Shown: in pieces, positions 8,006 through 16,747 of the stretch
How positions within the stretch are numbered: the stretch's first letter is position 1
Layout: every line of letters begins with the position of its first letter
DNA from: Duganella guangzhouensis
Lineage (GTDB): Bacteria > Pseudomonadota > Gammaproteobacteria > Burkholderiales > Burkholderiaceae_D
Assembly (NCBI RefSeq): GCF_009674535.1
Contig: NZ_WKJK01000019.1
Location: forward strand, 62,001 to 126,000
Direction: 5' to 3'
DNA: 64,000 nucleotides
Translations under genes and position numbers: made by a program
The notes under the pieces: model-generated
What the model saw: only the letters and a program-made list of their open reading frames with translations
What the model was told of the DNA's origin: nothing
Databases searched by the model: none

Positions 8006-8920
8006 TCACTTCGGCTGCCATGGCCACACGCTGCCGGCAATGCTGACCGGCTTCGGTATCAGCTTCTGCTGGTAGAACAGATCCGCCACCCGCTGCTGGT
8101 TGGCGACAATCTCCGGCGTCACCGGGGTCGCGCCAAAGCGCGAGCGGCCCATCCAGGTTGCCACGATATCGGCCGGCACGCCGGTCTGCTGCGTCAGCAG
8201 CGTGCTGACTTCCTTCTGATGCTCGTTGGCCCATTTGCCGGTCAGCTTGACCTGCTCCAGCAAGGACGACACCAACTGCGGCGACTTCTGCGCAAACGTG
8301 CGCGAGGCGAGGTAAAAGCCATTCGCCAGCGGCAGCCCGGTATAGTCGCTCAACACGCGCGCCTGATACGCCTTCTGCGCCGACGCCAGATACGGATCCC
8401 ACACCACCCACGCATCAATCCCGCCGCTGACAAACGCCGCCCGCGCATCGGACGGCGACAGGTAGATCGGCGTGATATCGCTGAACTTCAACCCCGCCTT
8501 CTGCAAGGCGGAAGCCAGCAGGAAGTGCGAGCCCGAACCCTTCTGGAACGCCACCCGCTTGCCCTTCAAATCCGCTACCGCGTGCAGCTTCGACTCCTTG
8601 GGCACGATGATGGCCTCACTGTTGACCGGCGCCGGCTCTGCGCCGACATACAGCAGATCGACTCCACCGGCCTGCGCAAACACCGGTGGCGGTGCCCCCG
8701 TGCTGCCGAAATCGATGCTGCCGGCGTTAAGCGCCTCCAGCATCTGCGGCCCGGCCGGGAATTCGATCCACTTGATCTGATAGCCCGGCAGCGCCTTCTC
8801 GGCCGTGCCCTGCGTCTTCATCATGCTGAGCAAACCGGCGCTTTTCTGAAAGCCGATCCTGATCTCCGCCGCCTGCACCAGCAGCGGAAGCGCCAACAAT
8901 AAACCTATCCATTTCTTCAT
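8006..8920 (-). CDS. Aliphatic-sulfonate-type ABC transporter substrate-binding protein
   Basis: The 304-residue protein has a cleavable signal peptide (MKKWIGLLLALPLLVQA) and the SsuA/TauA-type fold: RIGFQKS at the start, then LEALNAGSIDFG, LKGKRVAFQKGSGSHF and DAWVVWDPY. It would bind an organosulfonate or similar small anion in the periplasm. No SsuB ATPase or SsuC permease is nearby, so it would need a transporter encoded elsewhere. ATG at 8920 is chosen because AAGGA lies seven bases upstream and a signal peptide follows. It sits seven bases after the lacI-type gene and is probably in one operon with it. Confidence 0.88.
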   Translation of the reverse strand: MKKWIGLLLALPLLVQAAEIRIGFQKSAGLLSMMKTQGTAEKALPGYQIKWIEFPAGPQMLEALNAGSIDFGSTGAPPPVFAQAGGVDLLYVGAEPAPVNSEAIIVPKESKLHAVADLKGKRVAFQKGSGSHFLLASALQKAGLKFSDITPIYLSPSDARAAFVSGGIDAWVVWDPYLASAQKAYQARVLSDYTGLPLANGFYLASRTFAQKSPQLVSSLLEQVKLTGKWANEHQKEVSTLLTQQTGVPADIVATWMGRSRFGATPVTPEIVANQQRVADLFYQQKLIPKPVSIAGSVWPWQPK

Positions 8921-8928
8921 ACGTATCC

Positions 8929-9981
8929 TTATGCGCTCTCGCGCTCTATCAATTCGCAGGCCAGCAAATTCAGATGCAAATTCTGGCCGGAGGAGGGCAG
9001 TACACCCAGTTGTTCCAGTATGCGCAGCGCGGCGATCTCGCCAATCTCGCGTCCCGGCGGACGGATGGTGGTGAGGCTGGGCAGCAGCAGCGGCGAGAAC
9101 GCGTAATCGCCAAAGCCCACCATCGCGCACTGTTTCGGTATCTTCAAACCGGCGCGCTGGCCCGCCAGCAGACCGCCGGCCGCCAGATTGTCGTTGGCGA
9201 AGATGATCGCCTCCACCGCCTTGCTGCGCTTGGGCGGCGACAGGGCCAGCGCTTCCACCGCCTGGCGGCCGGCGTCAAATGGCGTCTCAGCTGTCGGCAC
9301 GTAGATGATCGGCTCCAGCCCATGCTCGCGCATCACCGCCTCGTAGCCGTCGCTGCGATCCACCGCACTGAGGTCACCGGCCACGCTGTTCTGCACGAAG
9401 GCGATGCGGCGATAACCCTTGCCATATAAGTAGCGCGCCGCCTGCTCGCCCACCGCGTTGTTCGAATAGCCGACTTGAATCGGCTTGCGTTTGGGCTGAT
9501 AGTCCCAGGTCTCCACGATCGGAATACCGGCCTCGGACAACAGCTTCTCAGTGGCGCGATTGTGAAAGCGCCCCACCACCGCCAGCGCTGCCGGCTTCCA
9601 GCCCAGGAAAGCACGCACCGCGCTTTCCTCCTGCTTGGCGGAGAAGTAGCTGGACGCCAGCAGCAGCTGATAGCCATGACGGTTCAGTGTATCGCTAAAG
9701 CTCTGGATGGTATTGGCGAAAATCGGGCCGGAAATATTCGGGATCACCATGCCGACCACGCGTCCATGCGCGGAGGCGAGGCCGCTGGCGGCCAGATTCG
9801 GCACATAACCCAGTTCCTTCACCGCTGCCGCAATCCGCGCGCTGCGGCTGGCCCCCACCCGTCCCGGTTCGCTGAAATAACGCGACACCGTAATCGACCC
9901 GACTTCCGCCAGACGCGCCACGTCGTGAATCGTGGCGCGGCCCGATCCCCTGCGTTTTCTTGGTGCTGCTGATTCACTCAT
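8929..9981 (-). CDS. LacI-family transcriptional regulator (GntR-like)
   Basis: A 350-residue repressor with an N-terminal LacI helix-turn-helix (TIHDVARLAEVGSITVSRYF, about residues 17-36), the hinge region LGYVPNLAASGLAS and a periplasmic-binding-protein-like effector domain. Overall it resembles the E. coli gluconate repressor GntR. It heads the operon with the sulfonate-type binding protein and is divergent from the TonB receptor operon. The intergenic region contains a TACCGGTA-centred palindrome, the core of GntR-type operators, which suggests it controls both directions. The effector is unknown; a sugar acid is as likely as a sulfur compound. Confidence 0.92.
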   Translation of the reverse strand: MSESAAPRKRRGSGRATIHDVARLAEVGSITVSRYFSEPGRVGASRSARIAAAVKELGYVPNLAASGLASAHGRVVGMVIPNISGPIFANTIQSFSDTLNRHGYQLLLASSYFSAKQEESAVRAFLGWKPAALAVVGRFHNRATEKLLSEAGIPIVETWDYQPKRKPIQVGYSNNAVGEQAARYLYGKGYRRIAFVQNSVAGDLSAVDRSDGYEAVMREHGLEPIIYVPTAETPFDAGRQAVEALALSPPKRSKAVEAIIFANDNLAAGGLLAGQRAGLKIPKQCAMVGFGDYAFSPLLLPSLTTIRPPGREIGEIAALRILEQLGVLPSSGQNLHLNLLACELIERESA

Positions 9982-10024
9982 GGGCGCATATTCCGAAAAA
10001 ACATAACGATGATTTTTTTAATTC

Positions 10025-10036
10025 TTTGACTTCAAA
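10025..10036. promoter_or_regulatory. Small inverted repeat TTTGA-CT-TCAAA in the divergent region
   Basis: Five-base arms with a two-base spacer lie 44 bases upstream of the lacI-type start codon. This may be a second regulator site or part of a promoter. It is short enough to occur by chance. Confidence 0.2.
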
Positions 10037-10062
10037 CCGCCCCGCCGCGACACTAAAAAAAG

Positions 10063-10074
10063 GGTACCGGTACC
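10063..10074. promoter_or_regulatory. Candidate LacI/GntR-type operator (GGTACCGGTACC)
   Basis: A 12-base perfect palindrome centred on CG, with core TACCGGTA, in the 201-base gap between the divergent lacI-type regulator and the TonB receptor. The E. coli GntR operator has the same TACCGGTA core, and LacI-family operators have a central CG. The site is 81 bases from the regulator start and 108 bases from the receptor start, so it could control both. Binding is inferred. Confidence 0.6.
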
Positions 10075-10182
10075 ATCGAATTGTAGCGAAGCACCTGTCT
10101 GGCACTAAGCTGGTTCTTCGACGATCAAAGCAGGTTTTCCGCATATGGCGCAAAGGGCGCTTTCAAATCAAGGGATCAGAAC

Positions 10183-12417
10183 ATGAAGAGCAATAACAAG
10201 ATTTTGGGCGCGCTGACCATCGGCGCTTTGCTGGTGGCCAGTGCGTATGCCGGTGCCGAGGAAGCCGATCCGGCGCCGATCGTCAAGGCCGATGACAATG
10301 GCGCGGTGCCTAGCGTGACGGTCAGTGCCACCCGCCGCAACGCCTCGCTGCAATCAGTGCCGGTGGCGGTATCGGTGCTGGATGGCGATGCGCTGGTCAA
10401 CGCCAACCGCACCAGCATCGACAGCATCGTGCAGGAAGTGCCTAGCGTGACCTTCCGCCAGGCCGGCGGTAACAAGGACTCCACCATCTTCGTGCGCGGT
10501 ATCGGTACCATTTCGACTTCGCCTGGCGTGGAACCGACTGTGTCGACCGTGGTGGATGGCGTGGTGTATGCGCGTCCGGGTCAGGCCACGCTGGACTTGC
10601 TGGACATCGAACACATTGAAATCCTGCGCGGCCCGCAAGGCACGCTGTTCGGCAAGAACGCCTCGTCCGGCGTGCTGAACGTGATCGGTCGCAAATCGAG
10701 CCAGGAGACCGCTGGCTTCGTTGACGCCGGTTGGTACGAGGGTAATGAGAAACGCCTGCGTGTCGGCGTCTCCGGCGCGATTCAGCCGGGCGTGGTGAGC
10801 GCTTCGATCGTCGGCCTGTACGGCGACTACGACGGCAACGTCACCAACGTTCACGCCGGCGGCGGTAAAGTGAATGGCTACGACCGCAAGGGCGTGCGTG
10901 CCCGCGTCGACATCACGCCGAACAAGGATCTGGATATCGCGCTGATCGCCGACTACCTGAACTCCACTTCGTCGCCAACCACCACCGCCTACAAGTCGAC
11001 CAGCGCCGCCTTCAACGCCGGCATCGCGCCAGTGGTGGCGGGCACCGAGAACCGCCAGGTCAACGCCGATATTCCGAGCGATATCGAAGACAAGAACAAG
11101 GGCCTGTCGGCGCAAGTCGATTACCGCTTCAACGGCTACACCCTGACCTCGATCACCGCCGTGCGTGACTGGGACAACACCCAATACACCAGCAGCTCGG
11201 CCATCGCCAACTCGGCGGAAGCGTCGCGCATCACCGCCGCCTATCCGGCCACGCGCGACATCGGCACGCTGGAATTCAGCCAGGCGTCGCAGGAACTGCG
11301 TCTGGCATCGCCGAAAGACCAGTTTGCGGAATACGTGGTGGGTGCCTTCTACCTGCACGGCAAGGACCGCGAAACCTATCAGCGTATCGTCAACAACGGC
11401 ACCGCCATCAACTCCGGCAAGGCCAATTACGGCGTGAAGAGCGACAGCTACTCGCTGTTTGGTGAAAGCACGCTGAACTTCGCGCAGGACTGGCGCGCCA
11501 TTGCTGGCGCCCGCTGGACTCGCGATAATCTGTCGTACGACCATGTGCGCACCTCGACCCAGACCGTGGCCTTCACCGGCGTACAGCCTGGCGTGCAGAA
11601 TGCCGGCTCCACCAGCGAGAACGGTTACTCGGGCCGCGTCGGCCTGCAGTACGACATCACGCGTGATGTGAACACCTACGCCACCTTCTCGCGCGGTTAC
11701 AAAGGCCCGGCCTACAACGTGTTCTTCAACATGCTGAATCGCGACACGCTGGCGCTGAAACCGGAAACCTCTGATTCGTTTGAGCTGGGGCTGAAAGCGA
11801 CCGCCTTCAACCGCAAGCTGACCGCCAACGTCGCGGTGTTCGACACCAAGTACAAAAACTACCAGGCCAACTTCTACGATACCGTGGCCGGTGCCGTGGT
11901 CACGCGCCTGATCAACGCGGGCGACGTCTCGACCCGTGGCGTGGAGCTGGACCTGAACGCGCGTCCTACCCGCGAGCTGACCCTGAGCCAATCGCTGGCC
12001 TACACCGATGCCACCATCGACAAGTTCAACTGCCCGGCCGCCGCCGCCGCGTCGTGCAACCTGAATGGCAATCCGCTGCCGTTCTCGCCGAAGTGGAAGT
12101 CCTTCACCCGCGCCAACTACGCGCTGTCACTGGCGAATGGTCAAGTGGTCGACTTCGGCGCCGAATACAGCTGGCAGGCCAAGACTCAGTATGACCTGTT
12201 CCAGTCGGCTGACGCGATCCAGGGCGCTTATGGCATCGTCAACGGCAGCGTGGCGCTGTCGTCGCCGGTGGGCGGCTGGCGCATCGCGCTGGTCGGCAAA
12301 AACCTGACCAACAAATCGTACGCCACCAACCTGGTTGCGTCGACCGGCTACGTTACCCGCGCCGTGCCGCGTGACGATCAGCGTTACTTCGGTATCACCG
12401 CGCGCAAGGAGTTCTGA
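10183..12417 (+). CDS. TonB-dependent outer-membrane receptor
   Basis: The 744-residue protein has a signal peptide (about residues 1-25). The plug domain contains VTVSATRR (TonB-box region), VPSVTFRQAGG, FVRGIGT and ILRGPQGTLFGKNAS, and the rest is a beta-barrel ending in phenylalanine (ITARKEF), as needed for BAM insertion. It probably imports a substrate larger or scarcer than porins handle; the substrate is not readable from sequence. A good ribosome site (AAGGGAT) precedes the ATG. Its stop overlaps the start of the flavin monooxygenase gene by one base, so the two are translationally linked. It is a probable target of the adjacent LacI-type regulator. Confidence 0.93.
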   Translation: MKSNNKILGALTIGALLVASAYAGAEEADPAPIVKADDNGAVPSVTVSATRRNASLQSVPVAVSVLDGDALVNANRTSIDSIVQEVPSVTFRQAGGNKDSTIFVRGIGTISTSPGVEPTVSTVVDGVVYARPGQATLDLLDIEHIEILRGPQGTLFGKNASSGVLNVIGRKSSQETAGFVDAGWYEGNEKRLRVGVSGAIQPGVVSASIVGLYGDYDGNVTNVHAGGGKVNGYDRKGVRARVDITPNKDLDIALIADYLNSTSSPTTTAYKSTSAAFNAGIAPVVAGTENRQVNADIPSDIEDKNKGLSAQVDYRFNGYTLTSITAVRDWDNTQYTSSSAIANSAEASRITAAYPATRDIGTLEFSQASQELRLASPKDQFAEYVVGAFYLHGKDRETYQRIVNNGTAINSGKANYGVKSDSYSLFGESTLNFAQDWRAIAGARWTRDNLSYDHVRTSTQTVAFTGVQPGVQNAGSTSENGYSGRVGLQYDITRDVNTYATFSRGYKGPAYNVFFNMLNRDTLALKPETSDSFELGLKATAFNRKLTANVAVFDTKYKNYQANFYDTVAGAVVTRLINAGDVSTRGVELDLNARPTRELTLSQSLAYTDATIDKFNCPAAAAASCNLNGNPLPFSPKWKSFTRANYALSLANGQVVDFGAEYSWQAKTQYDLFQSADAIQGAYGIVNGSVALSSPVGGWRIALVGKNLTNKSYATNLVASTGYVTRAVPRDDQRYFGITARKEF

Positions 12418-13682
12418 TGTCCAGGCAGTTGAGCATCGCCGCATTCATGATGCGTTATGGCCACCACGTTGCGGCGTGGCGCCATCCTGAAACGGATTTG
12501 CTGTCGAATCCTTTCAAGGTGTTTCGCGAGCAGGTGCGCAGCGCCGAACGTGCCTGCCTGGATGCGGTGTTCTTCGCTGACAGCGTGGCCCTGACCGGCG
12601 CGCCGTCGCTGGAGCCGTTGACGCTGTTGTCGGCGCTGGCGGCATCGACCGAGAACATCGGTTTGATCGGCACCGCCACCACCACCTACAACGAGCCGTA
12701 CACGGTGGCGCGCCAGTTCGCGTCGCTGGATCTGCTGTCGGATGGTCGCGCCGGCTGGAACCTGGTCACGTCGGACAATGCGGCGGAAGCGGCCAACTTC
12801 GGCCGCGATCAGCACGTGGCGCACGCCGACCGTTATGCGCGGGCGCGGGAATTTCATCAGGTTGTCACAGGACTGTGGAATAGTTGGGATCCCGATGCGC
12901 TGCTCGACGACAAATCGGGTTCGCTGCCTTACGACCCGGCCAAGCTGCACAAGCTGAATCATCGCGGCGAACACTTTGCGGTGGCGGGTCCGCTGAACGT
13001 GGTGCGCAGCCCGCAGGGGCGGCCGGTGGTAGTGCAGGCCGGCGGTTCCGAGACCGGACGCGATCTGGCGGCGGGGACGGCGGAGGTGGTGTTCACCGCG
13101 CAGCCCACGCTGGCCAAGGCGCAGGCGTTTTATGCCGACATGAAGCGGCGCGTGGTGGAGAAGGGGCGCAAGCCGGAATCGCTGAAGGTGATGCCGGGAT
13201 TGTTCGCGGTGGTCGGCCGCACGCAGACGGAAGCGGATGACAAGTTCGCGCAGCTGCAGGCGCTGATCGAACCGAAGGCCGGCCTGGCGCTGCTGGGGCG
13301 GATGATCGGCAACTTCGATCTGTCGCCGTATCCGCTGGATGGTCCGTTGCCGGAGCTGCCCGAGACGCAGGATGGTCAACGCAGCCGCCAGCAGTTGCTG
13401 ACCGATCTGGCGCAGGGCGAGAATCTGACTATCCGCCAGCTGTACGAGCGCATCGCCGGCGGACGCGGTCACTTTACCGTGGTCGGCACGCCGGAAGTGG
13501 TGGCGGATCGGATGCAGGAATGGTTTGAACAGGGCGCGGCGGACGGCTTCAACTTCATGGCGCCGGCGCTGCCGGGCGGATTGGATGATTTCCTCACGCT
13601 GGTGATACCCGAGTTGCAGCGGCGCGGCTTGTTCCGCACGTCGTACACGGGCGGTACTTTGCGGGAGCATTTGGGTTTATAG
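12417..13682 (+). CDS. FMNH2-dependent LLM-class monooxygenase (NtaA/SnaA/DszA type)
   Basis: A 421-residue bacterial-luciferase-like TIM-barrel enzyme of the two-component subclass that includes nitrilotriacetate monooxygenase (NtaA), SnaA and dibenzothiophene-sulfone monooxygenase (DszA). Visible family segments are AAWRHPE, LDAVFFADS, GTATTTYNEPY, WNLVTSDN, NFGRD and the FMN-site region VVQAGGSETGRDLA. It oxidises a substrate with O2 and reduced flavin supplied by a separate reductase, and no such reductase is encoded in this window. It follows the TonB receptor gene with a one-base overlap, suggesting the imported molecule is its substrate. C-S or C-N bond cleavage is possible; which one is inference. 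Confidence 0.9.
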   Translation: MSRQLSIAAFMMRYGHHVAAWRHPETDLLSNPFKVFREQVRSAERACLDAVFFADSVALTGAPSLEPLTLLSALAASTENIGLIGTATTTYNEPYTVARQFASLDLLSDGRAGWNLVTSDNAAEAANFGRDQHVAHADRYARAREFHQVVTGLWNSWDPDALLDDKSGSLPYDPAKLHKLNHRGEHFAVAGPLNVVRSPQGRPVVVQAGGSETGRDLAAGTAEVVFTAQPTLAKAQAFYADMKRRVVEKGRKPESLKVMPGLFAVVGRTQTEADDKFAQLQALIEPKAGLALLGRMIGNFDLSPYPLDGPLPELPETQDGQRSRQQLLTDLAQGENLTIRQLYERIAGGRGHFTVVGTPEVVADRMQEWFEQGAADGFNFMAPALPGGLDDFLTLVIPELQRRGLFRTSYTGGTLREHLGL

Positions 13683-13690
13683 GAGCAGGT

Positions 13691-14971
13691 ATGCGGGGAT
13701 GGTTGTTGGCGGTGTGTTTGGTGGTAGCCGGGCAGGTGGCGGCGCAGGAGTATTTTGGCGATGCGCGTCCGGATGCGCCGGAGCTGGCGGCGCGTGGCTC
13801 GCTGCAGGTCGGCGTGCGCACGCTGGTGACCGAGCACAAGGACCAGCTGGACCTGCTGCACGCCAGCGCCGAACAACCCAATCCGCGCTACACGCGCAAG
13901 CTGACGCTGGAGGTGTGGTATCCGGCGCAGCTGGCGGCGGGGCAAAAGGAGCATACGGTGTATACCGATGTTCTGGGCGCAGGCCCGAATGATCCCAAGC
14001 GGCCCAACACGCCATTCCAGTTCAACGGCCGCGCCGCGCGCGATGCGGCACCTGCACCGGCGACGGCGGGCACGCGCTACCCACTGGTGATCCTCTCGCA
14101 CGGCTACCCCGGCTCGCGCCTGCAAATGAGCTACCTGACCGAGAACCTGGCGTCGAAAGGTTACGTGGTGGTGGCGATCGACCATCTTGAATCCACCCGC
14201 GCCGACAAGGCCAACTTCGCCAGCACACTGCTGAACCGCCGCCTGGACGACCTGTTCGTGCTGAACACCGTCGCCGCATGGGCCAAGCCGGGCAGCGGCA
14301 ATTTCCTGGCCGGCGTAGTGGACGCCGACAACGCCGCGTTGATCGGCTATTCGATGGGCGGCTATGGCGCCTTGAACACGGTCGGCGCCGGCGTCAGCGC
14401 AACGGCCGCCGCCTACGTGCCGGGCGGCGCGCTGGCCATCAACCAGCAGGGCAATCCGCAGTACGAAGCCGCGCGCGACCCGCGCATCAAGGCCGTGGTG
14501 GCATTCGCGCCATGGGGCGGCGCCAACAAAATATGGGACGCTGCCGGCCTGGCCGGCGTGCGCACGCCGACGCTGTTCATCAGCGGCGATCAGGACGACG
14601 TGGCTGGCTACAAAGACGGCGTGGTCAAGTTGTTCGAGGGAACCATCCATGCCGACCGCTATTTGCTGACTTACGTCGGCGGCCGCCACAACTCGGCGCC
14701 GAATCCGCCATCGCCGGCGCACTGGAGCAACCCCGACGACTTCCAGTCCTATTCCGAACCGGTGTGGGACAGCCGCCGCATCAACAACATCAACCAGCAC
14801 TTCGTGACCGCCTTCCTCGGCATCCAGCTCAAACGGCAGCCGCTGCAAGCCTACCTGGAACTGCCGCCGCTGCAGGCCGACGGCACCGTCAAGGAAGACC
14901 CCGGCCTGTGGAAGGGCTTCCCCAAGCGCGCCGCGCTCGGTCTGGAGTGGCGTCACCTGCCGGCGCAGTAA
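13691..14971 (+). CDS. Exported alpha/beta hydrolase (PAF-acetylhydrolase/dienelactone-hydrolase-like)
   Basis: The 426-residue protein has a signal peptide (about residues 1-19) and an alpha/beta-hydrolase domain with oxyanion segment LVILSHGYPGSR and nucleophile elbow GYSMGG (Ser221). The acid and His are probably in FISGDQDD and GGRHNS. It starts eight bases after the monooxygenase stop, so it is likely the third gene of the receptor operon. As a periplasmic esterase it could cleave an ester before or after import. It could also act on lipid esters; the substrate is unknown. The next gene, ubiE, has its own promoter. Confidence 0.85.
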   Translation: MRGWLLAVCLVVAGQVAAQEYFGDARPDAPELAARGSLQVGVRTLVTEHKDQLDLLHASAEQPNPRYTRKLTLEVWYPAQLAAGQKEHTVYTDVLGAGPNDPKRPNTPFQFNGRAARDAAPAPATAGTRYPLVILSHGYPGSRLQMSYLTENLASKGYVVVAIDHLESTRADKANFASTLLNRRLDDLFVLNTVAAWAKPGSGNFLAGVVDADNAALIGYSMGGYGALNTVGAGVSATAAAYVPGGALAINQQGNPQYEAARDPRIKAVVAFAPWGGANKIWDAAGLAGVRTPTLFISGDQDDVAGYKDGVVKLFEGTIHADRYLLTYVGGRHNSAPNPPSPAHWSNPDDFQSYSEPVWDSRRINNINQHFVTAFLGIQLKRQPLQAYLELPPLQADGTVKEDPGLWKGFPKRAALGLEWRHLPAQ

Positions 14972-15014
14972 GCGCGGTTGTCAGAATGGCCACGTTCTTA
15001 AGGCGCCTGTAAGC

Positions 15015-15039
15015 TTGCCAGCTTGTATAATGCTGGCAA
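15015..15039 (+). promoter_or_regulatory. ubiE promoter -10 box framed by an inverted repeat
   Basis: TATAAT at 15026-15031 is enclosed by perfect 8-base arms TTGCCAGC (15015-15022) and GCTGGCAA (15032-15039), 9 bases apart. The ATG of ubiE is at 15059. A symmetric site over the -10 box is a typical repressor position; a hairpin in an upstream transcript is the alternative. No convincing -35 box is seen. Confidence 0.55.
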
Positions 15040-15058
15040 ACTAACAGGCCCGCATACC

Positions 15059-15793
15059 ATGACCAATACCACTCACTTCGGTTATAAAACCGTCGCGGAA
15101 GAAGACAAAGTCCGCGAAGTTGCCAAGGTTTTCCATTCTGTCGCCGCCAAGTACGACATCATGAACGACGTCATGTCGGCTGGCCTGCATCGCCTGTGGA
15201 AGACCTTCACCATCGCCAACGCGGCCGTGCGCCCCGGCTTCAAATGCCTGGACATCGCCGGCGGCACCGGTGACCTGGCCAAGGTGTTTGCCAAGCAGGC
15301 CGGCCCCACCGGCGAGGTATGGCTGACCGACATCAACGAATCCATGCTGCGCGTGGGCCGCGACCGCCTCTTGAATCGCGGCCTGGTCACCCCCACCTTG
15401 TTGTGTGACGCGGAAAAACTGCCATTCCCGGACAATTACTTCGACCGCGTCAGCGTCGCCTTCGGTCTGCGTAACATGACCCACAAGGACCAGGCGCTGA
15501 AGGAAATGCGTCGCGTGCTGAAACCTGGCGGCAAGCTGCTGGTGCTGGAATTTTCGAAAGTGGCGGCGCCGCTGCAAAAACCATACGATCTCTATTCGTT
15601 CAAGTTGTTGCCATGGATGGGCGAAAAGATCGCCAACGATGCCGAGAGCTATCGCTATCTGGCGGAATCGATCCGCATGCACCCGGACCAGGAAACCCTG
15701 AAAACCATGATGGAAGAGGCGGGCCTGGAGCGCGTCAACTACTACAACCTGACCGCAGGCATAGCGGCTTTACACACCGGCATCAAAATGTAA
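15059..15793 (+). CDS. ubiE: Ubiquinone/menaquinone biosynthesis C-methyltransferase
   Basis: This 244-residue SAM-dependent enzyme methylates the benzoquinol ring in ubiquinone synthesis (and demethylmenaquinol where present). It contains the UbiE signature YDIMNDVMSAGLHRLWK, the SAM-binding LDIAGGTGDLAK (motif I), and NYFDRVSVAFGLRN and LKPGGKLLVLEFSK. A TTG frame from 15023 would place 12 unrelated residues in front, so ATG 15059 is used. It is followed by Tim44-like, ubiJ and ubiB genes, the usual quinone cluster in this family of bacteria. Confidence 0.97.
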   Translation: MTNTTHFGYKTVAEEDKVREVAKVFHSVAAKYDIMNDVMSAGLHRLWKTFTIANAAVRPGFKCLDIAGGTGDLAKVFAKQAGPTGEVWLTDINESMLRVGRDRLLNRGLVTPTLLCDAEKLPFPDNYFDRVSVAFGLRNMTHKDQALKEMRRVLKPGGKLLVLEFSKVAAPLQKPYDLYSFKLLPWMGEKIANDAESYRYLAESIRMHPDQETLKTMMEEAGLERVNYYNLTAGIAALHTGIKM

Positions 15794-15812
15794 TGCTGGA
15801 AGGGAGAGAGAA

Positions 15813-16709
15813 ATGAATCTGAAAAAAATACTGGTCGGCGCACTGATCGCCACCTTGGCCGCATCCACCATGCTGGCCGACGCGCGTCCTATGGGCGGCG
15901 GCAAGTCGATTGGCCGCCAATCGCAAAACGTCAGCCGCATGCCGGCCCCGGCGCCCGCACCAGCGCAGGCGCCACGTCAGGCCGCGCCAACCCCGGCGCC
16001 AGCCGCGCCACCGGTGGCCGCGCCCAAGCCTAGCCCATGGAAGGGTATTCTCGGCGGTGCGCTGCTGGGCCTCGGCCTGGGCGCGCTGTTCTCGCACTTC
16101 GGCATGGGCGGCGCCCTGGCCAGCGTGCTGGGCACGGTGCTGATGCTGGCCTTGCTGGCGGGCGTGGTGTTCTTCATCATTCGCCTGATTCGCGGCAAGT
16201 CGCAGCCTGCGGCGCAGCCGGCCGGTTTCAGCGGCAAGAATGTGTACCCGATGCCAGCGTCGCCGGCCCCGGCCCCGGCGGCACCACTGCAGCAAGCCGC
16301 TGCGGCACCGGTGCAGCAGCACACCCAGTGGGGCGTGCCGGCGGACTTCGACCAGGCCAATTTCCTGCGCGTCGCCAAGGGTAACTTCATCCGCCTGCAA
16401 GCTGCCTGGGACAAGGGCGACGTGGCCGATATCCGCGAATTCACCACGCCGGAAGTGTTTGCCGAGCTGAAGCTGCAGATCACCGAGCGCGGCGCCCAGG
16501 CCGACTACACCGACGTGGTCAGCATCGACGCCCAACTGCTGGGCATCGAGAGCACCGACACCGAGTATCTGGCCAGCGTGCAGTTCAGCGGCACCATCAA
16601 ACCGGCGCCGGATGCGCTGGCCGAGCCGTTCAACGAGGTGTGGAACCTGTCCAAGCCGGTCAACGGCAATGGCGGCTGGCTGCTGGCCGGCATCCAGCAG
16701 ATGGCGTAA
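15813..16709 (+). CDS. Tim44-domain (Tim44/MRPL45-like) membrane protein
   Basis: A 298-residue protein with an N-terminal signal/anchor segment (MNLKKILVGALIATLAASTMLA), a proline/alanine-rich linker with repeated PAPAPAP, and glycine-rich hydrophobic segments (about 70-125). The C-terminal Tim44-like domain (about 170-298) includes FLRVAKGNFIRLQAAWDKGD. Bacterial Tim44-like proteins are of uncertain function, perhaps in membrane protein or lipid handling. It begins 20 bases after ubiE with GGGAGAG as ribosome site, and a terminator follows it. Confidence 0.88.
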   Translation: MNLKKILVGALIATLAASTMLADARPMGGGKSIGRQSQNVSRMPAPAPAPAQAPRQAAPTPAPAAPPVAAPKPSPWKGILGGALLGLGLGALFSHFGMGGALASVLGTVLMLALLAGVVFFIIRLIRGKSQPAAQPAGFSGKNVYPMPASPAPAPAAPLQQAAAAPVQQHTQWGVPADFDQANFLRVAKGNFIRLQAAWDKGDVADIREFTTPEVFAELKLQITERGAQADYTDVVSIDAQLLGIESTDTEYLASVQFSGTIKPAPDALAEPFNEVWNLSKPVNGNGGWLLAGIQQMA

Positions 16710-16747
16710 TCACGCAGCCGAATTCGGTAAAACTGGTAAGATCAAGG

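Noticed and set aside
8921..9130. Upstream extension of the sulfonate-type binding protein by 70 codons
   Set aside because: It lies inside the lacI-type gene in another frame. A signal peptide and ribosome site mark the start at 8920.
9960..10196. Plus-strand ORF of 78 codons in the divergent lacI-TonB region
   Set aside because: It covers the probable operator and promoters and overlaps the starts of both neighbours, with basic, non-family sequence.
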